Shown: positions 8,511-16,375 of the stretch, piece by piece | Layout of the letters: every line of letters begins with the position of its first letter | Numbering within the stretch: position 1 is the first letter of the stretch | Origin: Thermosporothrix hazakensis | GTDB taxonomy: Bacteria; Chloroflexota; Ktedonobacteria; Ktedonobacterales; Ktedonobacteraceae | Direction of reading: 5' to 3' | Length of the DNA: 64,000 nucleotides | NCBI RefSeq assembly: GCF_003253565.1 | Contig: NZ_QKUF01000003.1 | Span: 1-64,000 of the forward strand | The notes under the pieces: model-generated | Told to the model about the DNA's origin: nothing | What the model saw: the letters and a program-made list of their open reading frames with translations, nothing else | Database searches by the model: none | Translations under genes and position numbers: made by a program

Positions 8511-8674
8511 GACCTGTACAATAAGAAGGACGATACCCTTGCTCACCTGTACTCGGTTAGAACGAGATGAAGCAAGCACCCGAATAGTGGCACGTTTTGG
8601 AATGAAAACTCGTGTCAACGATGAATAATGCGATAAAAGGATTGCTTGCTCGACTTGGAAAGGAGTAGAAAGGT

Positions 8675-8989
8675 ATGGGCGATGTAGCGTCTATTGAGTC
8701 TTTCCTTATCTTTGTCGGGATGGTGGTTCTGGTTGCGGTGCTGTTTACAGTTGGTCAGTGGCAGTGGTTCCGCTGGCAGCGTGTACGTGATGTACGGCGT
8801 ACAACGAGGCACGCAAAGCGGAGTGCCCGCCCGATGAATATGATTGAGCCACAGTTCGTTGATCCCTATACAGTGAGCGATCCGTTTCAGTACAGGTATC
8901 GTCGGCTCGATGACGATTCGTTTTATAGCGATGATACCGTTCCGGTTCCAATTCCTTCGCAATATTCTCGTTATTGCAGATATGAATGA
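8675..8989 (+). CDS. Small single-pass membrane protein
   Basis: 104 aa, not recognised. One transmembrane helix near the N-terminus (about residues 7-28, FLIFVGMVVLVAVLFTVGQW) is followed by a basic cytoplasmic-type stretch (RWQRVRDVRRTTRHAKR) and an acidic, tyrosine-rich tail ending in repeated SRYCRYE-like residues. A good ribosome-binding site (AAAGGAG, then GAAAGG) precedes the ATG, which supports a real gene. It is divergent from folE and followed by the strong hairpin at 9042-9103. Confidence 0.65.
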   Translation: MGDVASIESFLIFVGMVVLVAVLFTVGQWQWFRWQRVRDVRRTTRHAKRSARPMNMIEPQFVDPYTVSDPFQYRYRRLDDDSFYSDDTVPVPIPSQYSRYCRYE

Positions 8990-9365
8990 AAGCAAATCAA
9001 CTGCTTGTAGAGATGGTTCCTCTCTTGATCTTCCTTCGTTGCACTATCAGGAAATAGGCGCTTCTTTGTGATAAAGAAGGAAGCGAGAAATTTCCTGATA
9101 GTGTTCTCTGTACAAGCCCTGCCTTGAAATGGTAGAATGCTTGTAAGGAGCATATCCCCGGGAGACAAGGCGGCCTCCCTGAATGTTCCCCGTACCCAGA
9201 AGCCTCTACTCTGTTGTTTGTTTTGAAGTCAGGAATAGCAGGGATTGTTCTTTTGGGAATGTGGTATAGCCAACCGCATGTGCGTATCTTCACGCGGTTG
9301 GGTTTCTACGATGAATGAAGTATTGGTGTATGCCGATACACTTTCTGCAATTGAGAGGAACTAGT
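8990..9365. other. Intergenic region with two inverted repeats
   Basis: No gene seen. The stretch contains a long imperfect hairpin (9042-9103) and an 8-bp inverted repeat (9270-9277 with 9294-9301) located about 65 bp before the GH4 start codon; the latter may act as operator or leader structure for the GH4-kinase operon. Confidence 0.5.
9042..9103. repeat. 62-bp hairpin-forming inverted repeat
   Basis: Outer arms 9042-9055 and 9090-9103 are perfectly complementary over 14 bp; inside them CTTCTTT (9061-9067) pairs with AAAGAAG (9073-9079). No T tail follows. It may be the transcript end of the small membrane protein gene, or a small dispersed palindromic element. Confidence 0.7.
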
Positions 9366-10673
9366 ATGGCTCGTATTAAATTCGCGTACATTGGTGGTGG
9401 AAGTACACGCGCTGCTGGAACAATGGCGTCCTTCATGGAGCAGGGGGAGAACTTCAATGGTTCTGAAGTTGTGCTGATCGATCTCAATGAAGACACGCTT
9501 AAGGTTGTGCAGAAGATCAGCGAGAAACTTGCTCGCGCGAAGGGTCTGGATATAAAGGTCTCAATTACAACGGATCGCCGTGAGGGCTTGAAGGATTGTG
9601 ATGCGGTGCTGACCAGCTATCGCCCTGGTGGCTTCGAGGCGCGTTATCTGGATGAGAGTATCCCGCTGAAACACGGTATTATTGGGCAGGAGACCCAGGG
9701 CCCGGGCGGTTTCTTTATGGCGCTGCGCTCTCTGCATATCATGAAGGGGATTATTCAGGATATGGAGGAGGTCTGTCCGAACGCCCGCCTCTTCAACTAT
9801 ACAAACCCCATTAACCTGATCTCACAGGCGGTGACAAAGCATAGCAGTATTCCAACTATCTCTTTCTGTGAGGGCCCGATTGTGACTAACGCGGGCTATG
9901 CCAGTTGGGCTGGATTGGACCCCGAGAAACTCGATGCAGTCTCCATCGGCCTGAATCATGGCTCCTGGACGGTTCGTCACCTGTATGAGGGACAGGACTT
10001 TATCCCCATGCTGGCCGAAGCATATGAGCGCAAGCGCCAGAACGGGGAGCTGGAACAAACATCACCCTGGATGCGGCGTCTGGTAGAACTGGCAATTCAG
10101 GCCGAGTCGCTGCCGAGCCATTATTTCCAGTATTACTACTTTACCAACGAGATCTATCAGGAATTGCTGAACAAGCCAACGACACGCGCACAGGATATTA
10201 TGGCCTCCGTGCCTGATTACTGGGCTCACTATCGTGAGGAGGCGGAGAAAGAGGTTCCGCACCTTGACCCGGCTCGTTCTCGTGGCGGTATCCATGAACT
10301 GGAGCTGGCACTTGACGTGATGGATGCAATCTACAACGATCGTAAGGAAGTCTGGTATGTCAATGTGCCGAACAATGGCGCAATCAAAGAACTCCCCGAT
10401 GATCTGGTTGTTGAGCTTGTAGGCTTTGTTGATAAGAACGGCGTACAGCCATTGCAACAGGGAGCTCTGCCGCGTCATTTGAGTGGTCTGGTGAAAGAGC
10501 TTGGTGAATACCAGTATCTCACGGCTGAGGCTGCATGGGCCGGTACCCGTAAGGATGCGATCAAGGCGCTTGCCAGTAACCCGCTGGTTCGCTCCTTCGC
10601 GAAGGCTGAGGCTCTGTATGACGAAATGGCTGCTGCGCACAAAGCTTACTTGCCCGAGCGTTTATTGCACTAA
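9366..10673 (+). CDS. Glycoside hydrolase family 4 enzyme
   Basis: 435 aa, NAD- and metal-dependent glycosidase of GH4 (alpha-glucosidase/6-phospho-glycosidase/alpha-galactosidase group), cytoplasmic. Seen: dinucleotide-binding YIGGGSTRA (8-16), GIIGQETQGPGG (104-115), NYTNPINLISQA (144-155) and the expected metal ligands Cys168 (SFCEGP) and His198 (GLNHGSW). GH4 enzymes act by oxidation-elimination rather than hydrolytic retention. The ATG at 9366 follows GAGAGGAACTAG; an upstream in-frame start at 9315 lacks one. The kinase gene 20 bp downstream suggests an operon for handling a disaccharide or amino sugar. Specificity (phospho- or free sugar) is not decidable here. Confidence 0.9.
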   Translation: MARIKFAYIGGGSTRAAGTMASFMEQGENFNGSEVVLIDLNEDTLKVVQKISEKLARAKGLDIKVSITTDRREGLKDCDAVLTSYRPGGFEARYLDESIPLKHGIIGQETQGPGGFFMALRSLHIMKGIIQDMEEVCPNARLFNYTNPINLISQAVTKHSSIPTISFCEGPIVTNAGYASWAGLDPEKLDAVSIGLNHGSWTVRHLYEGQDFIPMLAEAYERKRQNGELEQTSPWMRRLVELAIQAESLPSHYFQYYYFTNEIYQELLNKPTTRAQDIMASVPDYWAHYREEAEKEVPHLDPARSRGGIHELELALDVMDAIYNDRKEVWYVNVPNNGAIKELPDDLVVELVGFVDKNGVQPLQQGALPRHLSGLVKELGEYQYLTAEAAWAGTRKDAIKALASNPLVRSFAKAEALYDEMAAAHKAYLPERLLH

Positions 10674-10693
10674 ACCTTTGGAGGGGTTGAGGC

Positions 10694-11704
10694 ATGAAGT
10701 GCGTACTGGCAGTTGATGGCGGCAATACCAAGACCATTGCACTGGTTGCTGCCCTTGACGGTACAATTCTTGGCTATGGCCGTGGAGGTTGTGGCGACAT
10801 CTATAACAGCGGTGGCGACATCAAGGAGTCGTTGGCGAACATTGACTATGCGGTGACAACAGCGCTGCGGATGGCTCAAGCAGAGCCAGCAGATCTGGTA
10901 AGTGGTGTCTTTAATATGGCAGGCGCTGACTGGCCCGAAGATTTCGCTGTCTTGCAGGCCGCGATGAGTGAGCGCCTGTACGGACGCGAGATCCTGATCC
11001 AGAACGACGCCCTGGGTATTCTACACGCAGGAACCACCGGTAATGTCGGGGTATCTGTGGTTTGTGGAACTGGTGCGGCGACGGGGGCTCGCGGTCCTGA
11101 TGGGCGTGTCTGGCATAGCAGTTTCTGGCAGATTCAGGCTGAGGGAAGCGTTCAGTTGAGTCGTAAGGCGCTGGAACGGGTCTTCCTGGCCGAACTCGGG
11201 CTGGAAATCCCTACCAGCCTGACTGCTCGAGTGCTGGACACATTTGCCGTTTCCTCCATCGAAGAACTGCTGCGTCAGATGACCAGTCGGGATTTTCGAG
11301 GCAAGCGGCCACGTAGTGAGAGCCTGACACCGGTGCTGCTGGATGAGGCTGAAGCCGGGGATGAGCTGGCCTATCGGCTGGTGCGGGATCACGGCTATGC
11401 GCTTGGTGATATCGCGAATGTCGCTGCTCGAAAGGTGGGCATTGAGGGAACTGCATTCCCGCTGGTGCTGGGCGGTGGCGTGTTTCGCCATCCTTCGTCT
11501 CTGTTAGAACGTGCCATCGTAGAGCGAGTACGCACTGTTTCTCCAGAGGCATGCCCGGTGCGAGCACGCTATGAGCCGGTTATAGGGGTGCTCTTCTCGG
11601 CTCTGGAGCTGGCCGGGATTGCCCTTGATCAGGAGCTTATTGCGCGGCTGGAACCGACAATTCCAGATCATTCCCTGTTCGATACCGTGAACGGGCGCTT
11701 ATAG
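10694..11704 (+). CDS. BadF/NAGK-family sugar kinase (N-acetylglucosamine kinase-like)
   Basis: 336 aa, ASKHA-fold ATPase of the BadF/BadG/BcrA/BcrD family, which includes N-acetylglucosamine kinases. Seen: phosphate-1 motif VDGGNTKTIALV (7-18), FNMAGADWPED, VVCGTGAATGARGPDG (phosphate-2 region), and VLGGGVFRHP (adenosine motif). There are no Fe-S cysteines as in activator ATPases, which favours sugar phosphorylation. RBS GGAGGGG precedes the ATG. Co-transcribed with the GH4 gene, and a strong terminator follows, so the two probably form a complete unit for salvage of a (amino)sugar. Confidence 0.85.
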   Translation: MKCVLAVDGGNTKTIALVAALDGTILGYGRGGCGDIYNSGGDIKESLANIDYAVTTALRMAQAEPADLVSGVFNMAGADWPEDFAVLQAAMSERLYGREILIQNDALGILHAGTTGNVGVSVVCGTGAATGARGPDGRVWHSSFWQIQAEGSVQLSRKALERVFLAELGLEIPTSLTARVLDTFAVSSIEELLRQMTSRDFRGKRPRSESLTPVLLDEAEAGDELAYRLVRDHGYALGDIANVAARKVGIEGTAFPLVLGGGVFRHPSSLLERAIVERVRTVSPEACPVRARYEPVIGVLFSALELAGIALDQELIARLEPTIPDHSLFDTVNGRL

Positions 11705-11718
11705 AGCCATAGAAAAGC

Positions 11719-11757
11719 AACAGAGAGTGCAACACTAATCTTGCGCTCTCTGTTTTT
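11719..11757. terminator. Terminator hairpin after sugar kinase
   Basis: A 14-bp stem (11719-11732 with 11741-11754, one mismatch) leads into TTTTTCTTT on the + strand. It lies between convergent genes and probably serves both. Confidence 0.85.
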
Positions 11758-11764
11758 CTTTGCC

Positions 11765-12790
11765 TCATTTCAGAGTGATTTGTCCGATCAGGACACAGTG
11801 GTCACTCCCCCGCGAGGAACAGTCTGTTTTCAGGCTGAGAGGCTGGATATTCGGGCTGGCAAACATATAATCGATGCGGAGCAAGGCCCAGAAGCGGTTG
11901 AGTTGTCGAAGCCCCCAGGAATGCCCGCTTCCGTTGCCTACCAGTCGATGCATATCTTGCAGCCCGTTCGAGAGATCTTTGTATGCCACCTCACGGTCTG
12001 TCGTATTCATATCACCGAGCAGCAGCACATGCTCTCCCTGTTTCAGGTGTGACTGGATAAATTTTTGTAGCTCCTGAATCTGGCTATCCCGGCGCTTTGG
12101 GCAGAAGGTACAACCGTAGACAGTATTGACGGCAGAAATCGGGTGGGCATTCACCACGAAGAGCGTGCGCCCCTGGCCGAGATCGAGTCGTGCCCAGAGA
12201 ATGCGGGGAATGTCCCAGATAGCTCGCGAGCCGTCGGGGGCCTCAACTTCTCCGTAGTCGAGGATCGGATATGTGCTCAGCAGAACTTCACCCGGAGGCA
12301 CTCCCTGATCAGGCCGATAGAGGTGGTAGGGATAGCGTGTGAGCACATCGTCTGCCATATCGATGCCCCGCCAATCTGCTTCTTGAAGCGCAACAATTTG
12401 CGGCTGTTCTGTATTGAGCACGTGGCGAAGTGACCCACTACGCGCGTTATTACCAAGAAAATTCCAGGTCAGAACGGTAATAGGCTTCTCACCTGCTGCT
12501 CCGGCCCCGAAAGCGAGGTGAGGGCTATAGAGCAGTCCAAAGACCAGTATGGCGAGCAGAAACACGATGCGCAAAAAGGCGGTTTGTCTGAAAAAGAGAA
12601 AAGGGAAAAGAAGTAGAAAGGGAATAAACAGGTAAGGCGCAAAGATAGAGAAAAGGGCAAGTACTCCATCTCGTTGCTGTAAGATAGATTGTAAAAGCAA
12701 GAGAAGGATCAGGAGACCAAAGTACACATACGTTGCGATTGTAAATGCTTTAAAGCGATGTTTTTGAAGAAGGGTTGTGAATAGAGTCAT
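11765..12790 (-). CDS. Membrane-anchored endonuclease/exonuclease/phosphatase family protein
   Basis: 341 aa. Residues ~10-95 form three hydrophobic helices (including LLILLLLLQSIL, YLFIPFLLLFPFLFF, IVFLLAILVFGLL). The rest is an EEP domain: ITVLTWNFLG, IVALQEADW (metal Glu), VVNAHPIS, LLGDMNTTD (catalytic Asp/Asn) and SDHCVLIGQ (catalytic Asp-His). Relatives cleave phosphodiesters in nucleic acids, lipids or inositol phosphates; the EEP domain here probably sits outside the membrane (inferred). RBS AAAGGATG precedes the ATG. A consensus promoter at 12852-12880 drives it. No operon partner. Confidence 0.85.
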   Translation of the reverse strand: MTLFTTLLQKHRFKAFTIATYVYFGLLILLLLLQSILQQRDGVLALFSIFAPYLFIPFLLLFPFLFFRQTAFLRIVFLLAILVFGLLYSPHLAFGAGAAGEKPITVLTWNFLGNNARSGSLRHVLNTEQPQIVALQEADWRGIDMADDVLTRYPYHLYRPDQGVPPGEVLLSTYPILDYGEVEAPDGSRAIWDIPRILWARLDLGQGRTLFVVNAHPISAVNTVYGCTFCPKRRDSQIQELQKFIQSHLKQGEHVLLLGDMNTTDREVAYKDLSNGLQDMHRLVGNGSGHSWGLRQLNRFWALLRIDYMFASPNIQPLSLKTDCSSRGSDHCVLIGQITLK

Positions 12791-12851
12791 AGAAGAGACA
12801 TCCTTTTAGGGATAGAGCTTTTTTCTGTCTCGCAGTGATTCTCCATCTGGT

Positions 12852-12880
12852 AACGTATGTTATTCCTCACGGTTTGTCAA
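12852..12880 (-). promoter_or_regulatory. Promoter of the EEP-family gene
   Basis: Leftward TTGACA (12880-12875), 17-bp spacer, TACGTT (12857-12852), about 60 bp before the start codon. The -35 is perfect and the -10 keeps T, A and final T. Confidence 0.6.
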
Positions 12881-12961
12881 GATGGTTCCGCATAATATCC
12901 ATCTCTCCTGCTCTGTCTGTTTACCCTTGTCTGCTCGCCATCCAACAGGACTGCTCAGGCC

Positions 12962-13939
12962 TTAATTGCCTGAGTGCCCGTCAGTCAATTTCAGGAAGAT
13001 TTTCTCAAGATCCTGCTCTGCCTGATATACTTCATCAGGGATAAGTCCTTGCTGACTCAAGAACAGGTAAAGATCACGGCCACGCCCGTTAGGGGCCTGG
13101 GTGACGATCTCCCCCTTTTCGTTGTTGTAGGCTCCCTGACCCCATGACTGCGCGCGGATTGAGGCGAGCGCCTGCGGCATTGGGTCGATCTTGACGATGA
13201 ACTCCCCATGTCCGCGGGTCAGTTTCTCAACTGCGGTCTCAGTAATCAGTTTGCCAAAGCTGATGATCGCGACATGGCTACAGATTTGCTGTACTTCTGA
13301 GAGCAGGTGACTGGACATCAGAATCGTTTTGCCCTCTGAGGCGAGCCGATGCAGGAAATCGCGCATTTCGACGATACCAGCAGGGTCAAGGCCGTTGGTT
13401 GGCTCGTCCAGAATCAACAGGGCAGGATCATTCAGCAGGGCGATAGCAATGCCCAGGCGTTGCCGCATACCAAGCGAATAGGTTTTGACTTTGTCTTTCT
13501 GCCGGTCGGCAAGGCCGACAAGTTCAAGGATCTCATCAATGCGTCGAGCAGGGACGCCTCCCAATGCCTTTGCAAAGACCTGAAGGTTGTCGCGAGCAGA
13601 CATATAGCGGTATAATGCGGGCGTCTCAATCAAAGCTCCTACGCGGGGTAGTACTTTCGACCTATTTTCTCGAGCATCCTGTCCAAGAATTTCAACTCCG
13701 CCCGAAGTAGGTGTAATAAGGCCTAAAATCATACGAATGGTGGTCGTTTTGCCCGCACCGTTTGGGCCCAAAAAGCCGTAAATCTCGCCTCTTCTAATAT
13801 CAAGATTGAGCTTGTCAACGACGACGCGTTGCTTGTACTGTTTATAAAGGTCTTTGGTGCGCAGAACAACGTCAGAAGAGCGCATAGACGGGGATGCAGA
13901 GGTCGCAATGACCGTTGATTGGTGATATTGTTGCATCAT
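12962..13939 (-). CDS. ABC transporter ATP-binding protein (orphan)
   Basis: 325 aa ABC ATPase of the ABC-2/drug-export type. Seen: Walker A GPNGAGKTTTIRM, signature YSLGMRQRLGIA, Walker B ALLILDEPTNGLDP, H-loop MSSHLLSEV, followed by a C-terminal extension (~225-325) like DUF4162. It should energise an ABC-2 permease, but none is adjacent: downstream is the EEP gene and upstream 1.1 kb without a transporter. The first ~25 residues are extra to the domain. RBS AAAGGATT precedes ATGATG; either ATG may be used. Confidence 0.9.
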   Translation of the reverse strand: MMQQYHQSTVIATSASPSMRSSDVVLRTKDLYKQYKQRVVVDKLNLDIRRGEIYGFLGPNGAGKTTTIRMILGLITPTSGGVEILGQDARENRSKVLPRVGALIETPALYRYMSARDNLQVFAKALGGVPARRIDEILELVGLADRQKDKVKTYSLGMRQRLGIAIALLNDPALLILDEPTNGLDPAGIVEMRDFLHRLASEGKTILMSSHLLSEVQQICSHVAIISFGKLITETAVEKLTRGHGEFIVKIDPMPQALASIRAQSWGQGAYNNEKGEIVTQAPNGRGRDLYLFLSQQGLIPDEVYQAEQDLEKIFLKLTDGHSGN

Positions 13940-14606
13940 GTTGTAACAGAATCCTTTCTTTTCTCTAAGGATTATTTCAGAGTGATCTCAGGGTCGTGGG
14001 GTAGAATAACTTCTGTCCCTTTGATCTCGCTTTTTGCGTTTCTTTGGCGCTAATGTGCCCCTGCAAATAGGATAGGGGAGCGGTGTCGCAGAGGTATCAC
14101 ATATTTGTCTCAAAATTGTCTCAACGGGAGTTGAGTGGGAGCAGGATTATTCTGACATCTTGTCAGCTCATATGAGAATTTGATAAAACAATTAGGAGTC
14201 GATTATTCTATATGTGACTATAAAATGATAGATAGTAACACTGTATTTGTGACCAAGCAGCCTGTTCTATCGTTTTCGTTGTTGGTATCATTGCTTCATA
14301 CACTCTTTGTTGCTCTGTATCTTTCAGGGGGTTACAGCCCTCTTCTTTTGTTGCTCTTGAAACGAGGCTGGAGCCTGCTAGCAAGACTTTTATCCTATTT
14401 GCTGTTCATTCCGAGCAGTTTTCTTTTTGTCTGAAAGTATATAAATTGGTGGATAGGAATATTTCGATATACTGGAATAGTCGCTACTGTGCTATGTGTT
14501 GTAATGTTGTGTATCTAAATGCTTTGTTTCCGTATAATGGATAGCGTTAATAACGTAATTTCTCTAGTAAGTAATGCTGATGTTCATGCCTATACTAATG
14601 GACGAC

Positions 14607-14635
14607 TTGACAAAAGCTTAAATCACTGGTAAAGT
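14607..14635 (+). promoter_or_regulatory. Consensus promoter before a small ORF
   Basis: TTGACA (14607-14612), exactly 17 bp, TAAAGT (14630-14635). The predicted start of transcription (~14642) lies right at the ribosome-binding site of the 27-codon ORF at 14652, giving an almost leaderless message. Confidence 0.7.
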
Positions 14636-14651
14636 ATCCTTAGAGGAGAAG

Positions 14652-14735
14652 ATGCAGTTATGTAACGTGCCGTCTGGCGTACTGAATAATGTCTGTACGA
14701 TTCTTCGACGGTGGCTCTTTTTCCTTTACGCTTAG
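14652..14735 (+). CDS. Putative 27-aa small protein or leader peptide
   Basis: ATG to TAG, 27 codons; the product begins MQLCNVPSGVLNNVCTIL and ends RRWLFFLYA. AGAGGAGAAG directly precedes the ATG and a consensus promoter lies 17 bp further up, which together are unlikely by chance. The peptide has two cysteines, an Arg-Arg pair and a hydrophobic aromatic C-terminus, as in small membrane peptides. It could be a toxin-like peptide, a leader peptide for the downstream HTH gene, or fortuitous. No homology is claimed. Confidence 0.4.
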   Translation: MQLCNVPSGVLNNVCTILRRWLFFLYA

Positions 14736-14865
14736 TATAAGTACCTGCCCTTCCTTCTATCTTGGAAAGGTTTCAGGTGCAGAACATTCTAAGCATGAGG
14801 AAATGTGGATGAGTGTGGATAGTAGCCATTTTTCCTCTATCTGGTACTCATTCTGACTATGCTCC

Positions 14866-14894
14866 TTTACAAGTTTCTTACAATGTTATACAAT
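14866..14894 (+). promoter_or_regulatory. Promoter of the excisionase-like HTH gene
   Basis: TTTACA (14866-14871), 17 bp, TACAAT (14889-14894). Predicted transcription start is ~14901, inside the inverted repeat 14896-14920. TACAATG-like heptamers recur at 14879-14885, 14889-14895 and, as ACACAATG, at 14899-14906. Confidence 0.65.
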
Positions 14895-14895
14895 G

Positions 14896-14920
14896 CATAC
14901 ACAATGTTTTCTTGTGTATG
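14896..14920. promoter_or_regulatory. Inverted repeat over the transcription start
   Basis: Perfect 9-bp arms (14896-14904 CATACACAA and 14912-14920 TTGTGTATG) separated by 7 bp, starting 1 bp after the -10 box. The position fits an operator, possibly autoregulatory for the HTH protein; a hairpin at the 5' end of the mRNA is the alternative. Confidence 0.5.
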
Positions 14921-15015
14921 TTTTCTGGCAATTTTTACCGCGCATGCTTGTCGCAACAGCGATAGCAGTGGTGCATGTGCGGGATACAAACCTTAAAGGA
15001 AGTGAGTAGATAACA

Positions 15016-15213
15016 ATGAGTGAGCTTTTAACTGTTTCAGAAGTGGCCCGCATTCTTCGTGTTGACGATACTACCGTTCGCCGTTGGGTGAAGCAGGGAG
15101 CCCTTGAGGCCGTCGTTCTGCCTCATGTGAATGCACGTCAGGCATATCGCATTAAGCGTGAGACCCTGAACAAGGTGCTCGGTTCCAGCACCTCCACCAC
15201 GGCAACCGCCTGA
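15016..15213 (+). CDS. Excisionase/MerR-type helix-turn-helix protein
   Basis: 65 aa DNA-binding protein of the Xis/BldC-like HTH_17 family. LLTVSEVARILRVDDTTVRRWVKQG (4-28) is the winged HTH, AYRIKRETLNKVL follows, and the tail is Ser/Thr-rich. Size and architecture fit BldC-type developmental regulators or phage-type excisionases; no integrase or att site is nearby, which favours a host regulator. RBS AAAGGAAGTGAG is upstream. It has its own promoter with an operator-like repeat 110 bp upstream. Confidence 0.85.
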   Translation: MSELLTVSEVARILRVDDTTVRRWVKQGALEAVVLPHVNARQAYRIKRETLNKVLGSSTSTTATA

Positions 15214-15383
15214 GTTGCAGGAAGAGGGCGCTAACGGGAACTCTCCCGGGCGCATGTGGGCATTGGCTACGGGGAGAGTAGCCGGATGTCTGACTCTTTA
15301 AGCTCGTAATTTGTGAGCGTCTTGTACGCTCATCGCCTATACAACTTTTTCGCTGTTTCTTGCAACGAGGTCTGGGTGGTCGA

Positions 15384-15413
15384 AGAGGGGCTCTCTCTAG
15401 AGGCATCCCCTCT
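15384..15413. terminator. Hairpin between convergent genes
   Basis: Arms 15384-15390 (AGAGGGG) and 15407-15413 (CCCCTCT) pair perfectly with inner CTCT/AGAG pairing. It lies between the HTH gene and the convergent LLM oxidoreductase. No clear T tail. Confidence 0.4.
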
Positions 15414-15448
15414 CGCCTGTTTTCTATCCGGGTATGGGAGTGATAGGT

Positions 15449-16375
15449 CTAAATGTGCAAATATGGTAACACTTCGCGAGCAAAGCGTTCGATTTGGACT
15501 TTACGCTCCGGCCAGCGAGGGGCCATAAATTGCAGGGCCAGATGTGCTACCCCGATATCCCGGTACATACGGAGCATTTCGACCAGTTGTTCTGGACTTC
15601 CGCGTAAGACCTCCGGATCCTGGGGGACCGCCTGAGACGTTACTTCTATCGGGCGACAGCAAGCAAAACAAATATGGGCAGGATCGCGACCAGCCTCGGC
15701 GCTCAAGTGCTGTACAGTTGCGAATCCTGCCTGTAGCTTTTCTGGCGTAATTCTGACAAAATAGGGAAACCAGGCATCCCCAAAGCGGGCGGCTCTGCGC
15801 TGTGCGTGGATCCCTTCCCCGCCAACCCACAACGGCACCCCTTGCATCGGTTTGGGGAAAAATGCAATATCCCGCACCTGATAGTAGCTCCCCTCAAAGT
15901 TGATATGCTCCTTCGTCCAGAGTTGCCGCACAAGCTCTAGCTGTTCATCGGTCATCCTGCCTCGCTCGTTGAAAGGAACACCGAGTGCCGCGAACTCCTC
16001 GCGCATCCAGCCAACTCCTACCCCCATAATCAGCCTGCCATGTGAGAGACAATCGATAGAGGCGGCCACACGCGCCCAGTAGAGCGGGTGACGATAGGGA
16101 AGCACCAGGACACTGATCCCCAGGCGAATATGGTGCGTATGTCCGGCCAGAAATGCCAGGCAGGTCAGCGAGTCCAGAAATGGTTTATCTGGTGGAACGA
16201 TAAAATGCCGATTCTCGCTGTATGGATAGGCGGTGGTGATCTCCCAGGGCGTGACAACCCTATCTGCCGACCAGATCGCGGCAAACCCCAGGGCTTCGGC
16301 GCTCTGTGCTGCTTCAATCAGTGTTTCTGGTCCGGTTGCGCGTCCCGAAATTGGAAGAAAAACGCCAAGTTCCAT
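15449..16375 (-). CDS. LLM-class F420-dependent oxidoreductase
   Basis: 308 aa luciferase-like monooxygenase-fold enzyme. Seen: ELGVFLPISGRATGPETL, GFAAIWSADRVV, TRLGISVLVLPYRHPL-type strand (HHIRLGISVLVLPYRHPL), GRLIMGVGVGWMREEFAALG, and PLWVGGEGIHAQRRAARFGDAW, all hallmarks of F420-dependent members rather than FMN enzymes. It would move hydride between F420H2 and an unknown organic substrate. RBS AAAGGAGTCTGGAGAC before the ATG. It stands alone; no F420 biosynthesis genes are in the window. Confidence 0.88.
   Translation of the reverse strand: MELGVFLPISGRATGPETLIEAAQSAEALGFAAIWSADRVVTPWEITTAYPYSENRHFIVPPDKPFLDSLTCLAFLAGHTHHIRLGISVLVLPYRHPLYWARVAASIDCLSHGRLIMGVGVGWMREEFAALGVPFNERGRMTDEQLELVRQLWTKEHINFEGSYYQVRDIAFFPKPMQGVPLWVGGEGIHAQRRAARFGDAWFPYFVRITPEKLQAGFATVQHLSAEAGRDPAHICFACCRPIEVTSQAVPQDPEVLRGSPEQLVEMLRMYRDIGVAHLALQFMAPRWPERKVQIERFAREVLPYLHI

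Larger units (their letters stand above)
8357..8674. other. Divergent promoter region folE / membrane protein
   Basis: 318 bp between divergent genes. It holds the leftward folE promoter and the inverted repeat described separately. A TTGACA at about 8429-8434 reads rightward but has a poor -10. No small gene is seen. Confidence 0.5.
13940..15015. other. 1.1-kb regulatory region with two promoters and a small ORF
   Basis: An AT-rich stretch with no long gene. Its left 650 bp show nothing clear beyond a weak hydrophobic frame (14180-14434, rejected). From 14607 it contains a consensus promoter, a 27-codon ORF, two TGTGGAT repeats (14804-14810, 14814-14820), a second promoter and an inverted repeat, all listed separately. 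Confidence 0.5.

Noticed and set aside
14180..14434. Leftover hydrophobic 84-codon frame
   Set aside because: It begins with TTG without a ribosome-binding site, is Leu/Ser-rich in AT-rich DNA and shows no family motif.
14804..14820. Two TGTGGAT words as DnaA boxes of an origin
   Set aside because: Only two incomplete boxes, no dnaA/dnaN nearby and no unwinding element; insufficient for oriC.
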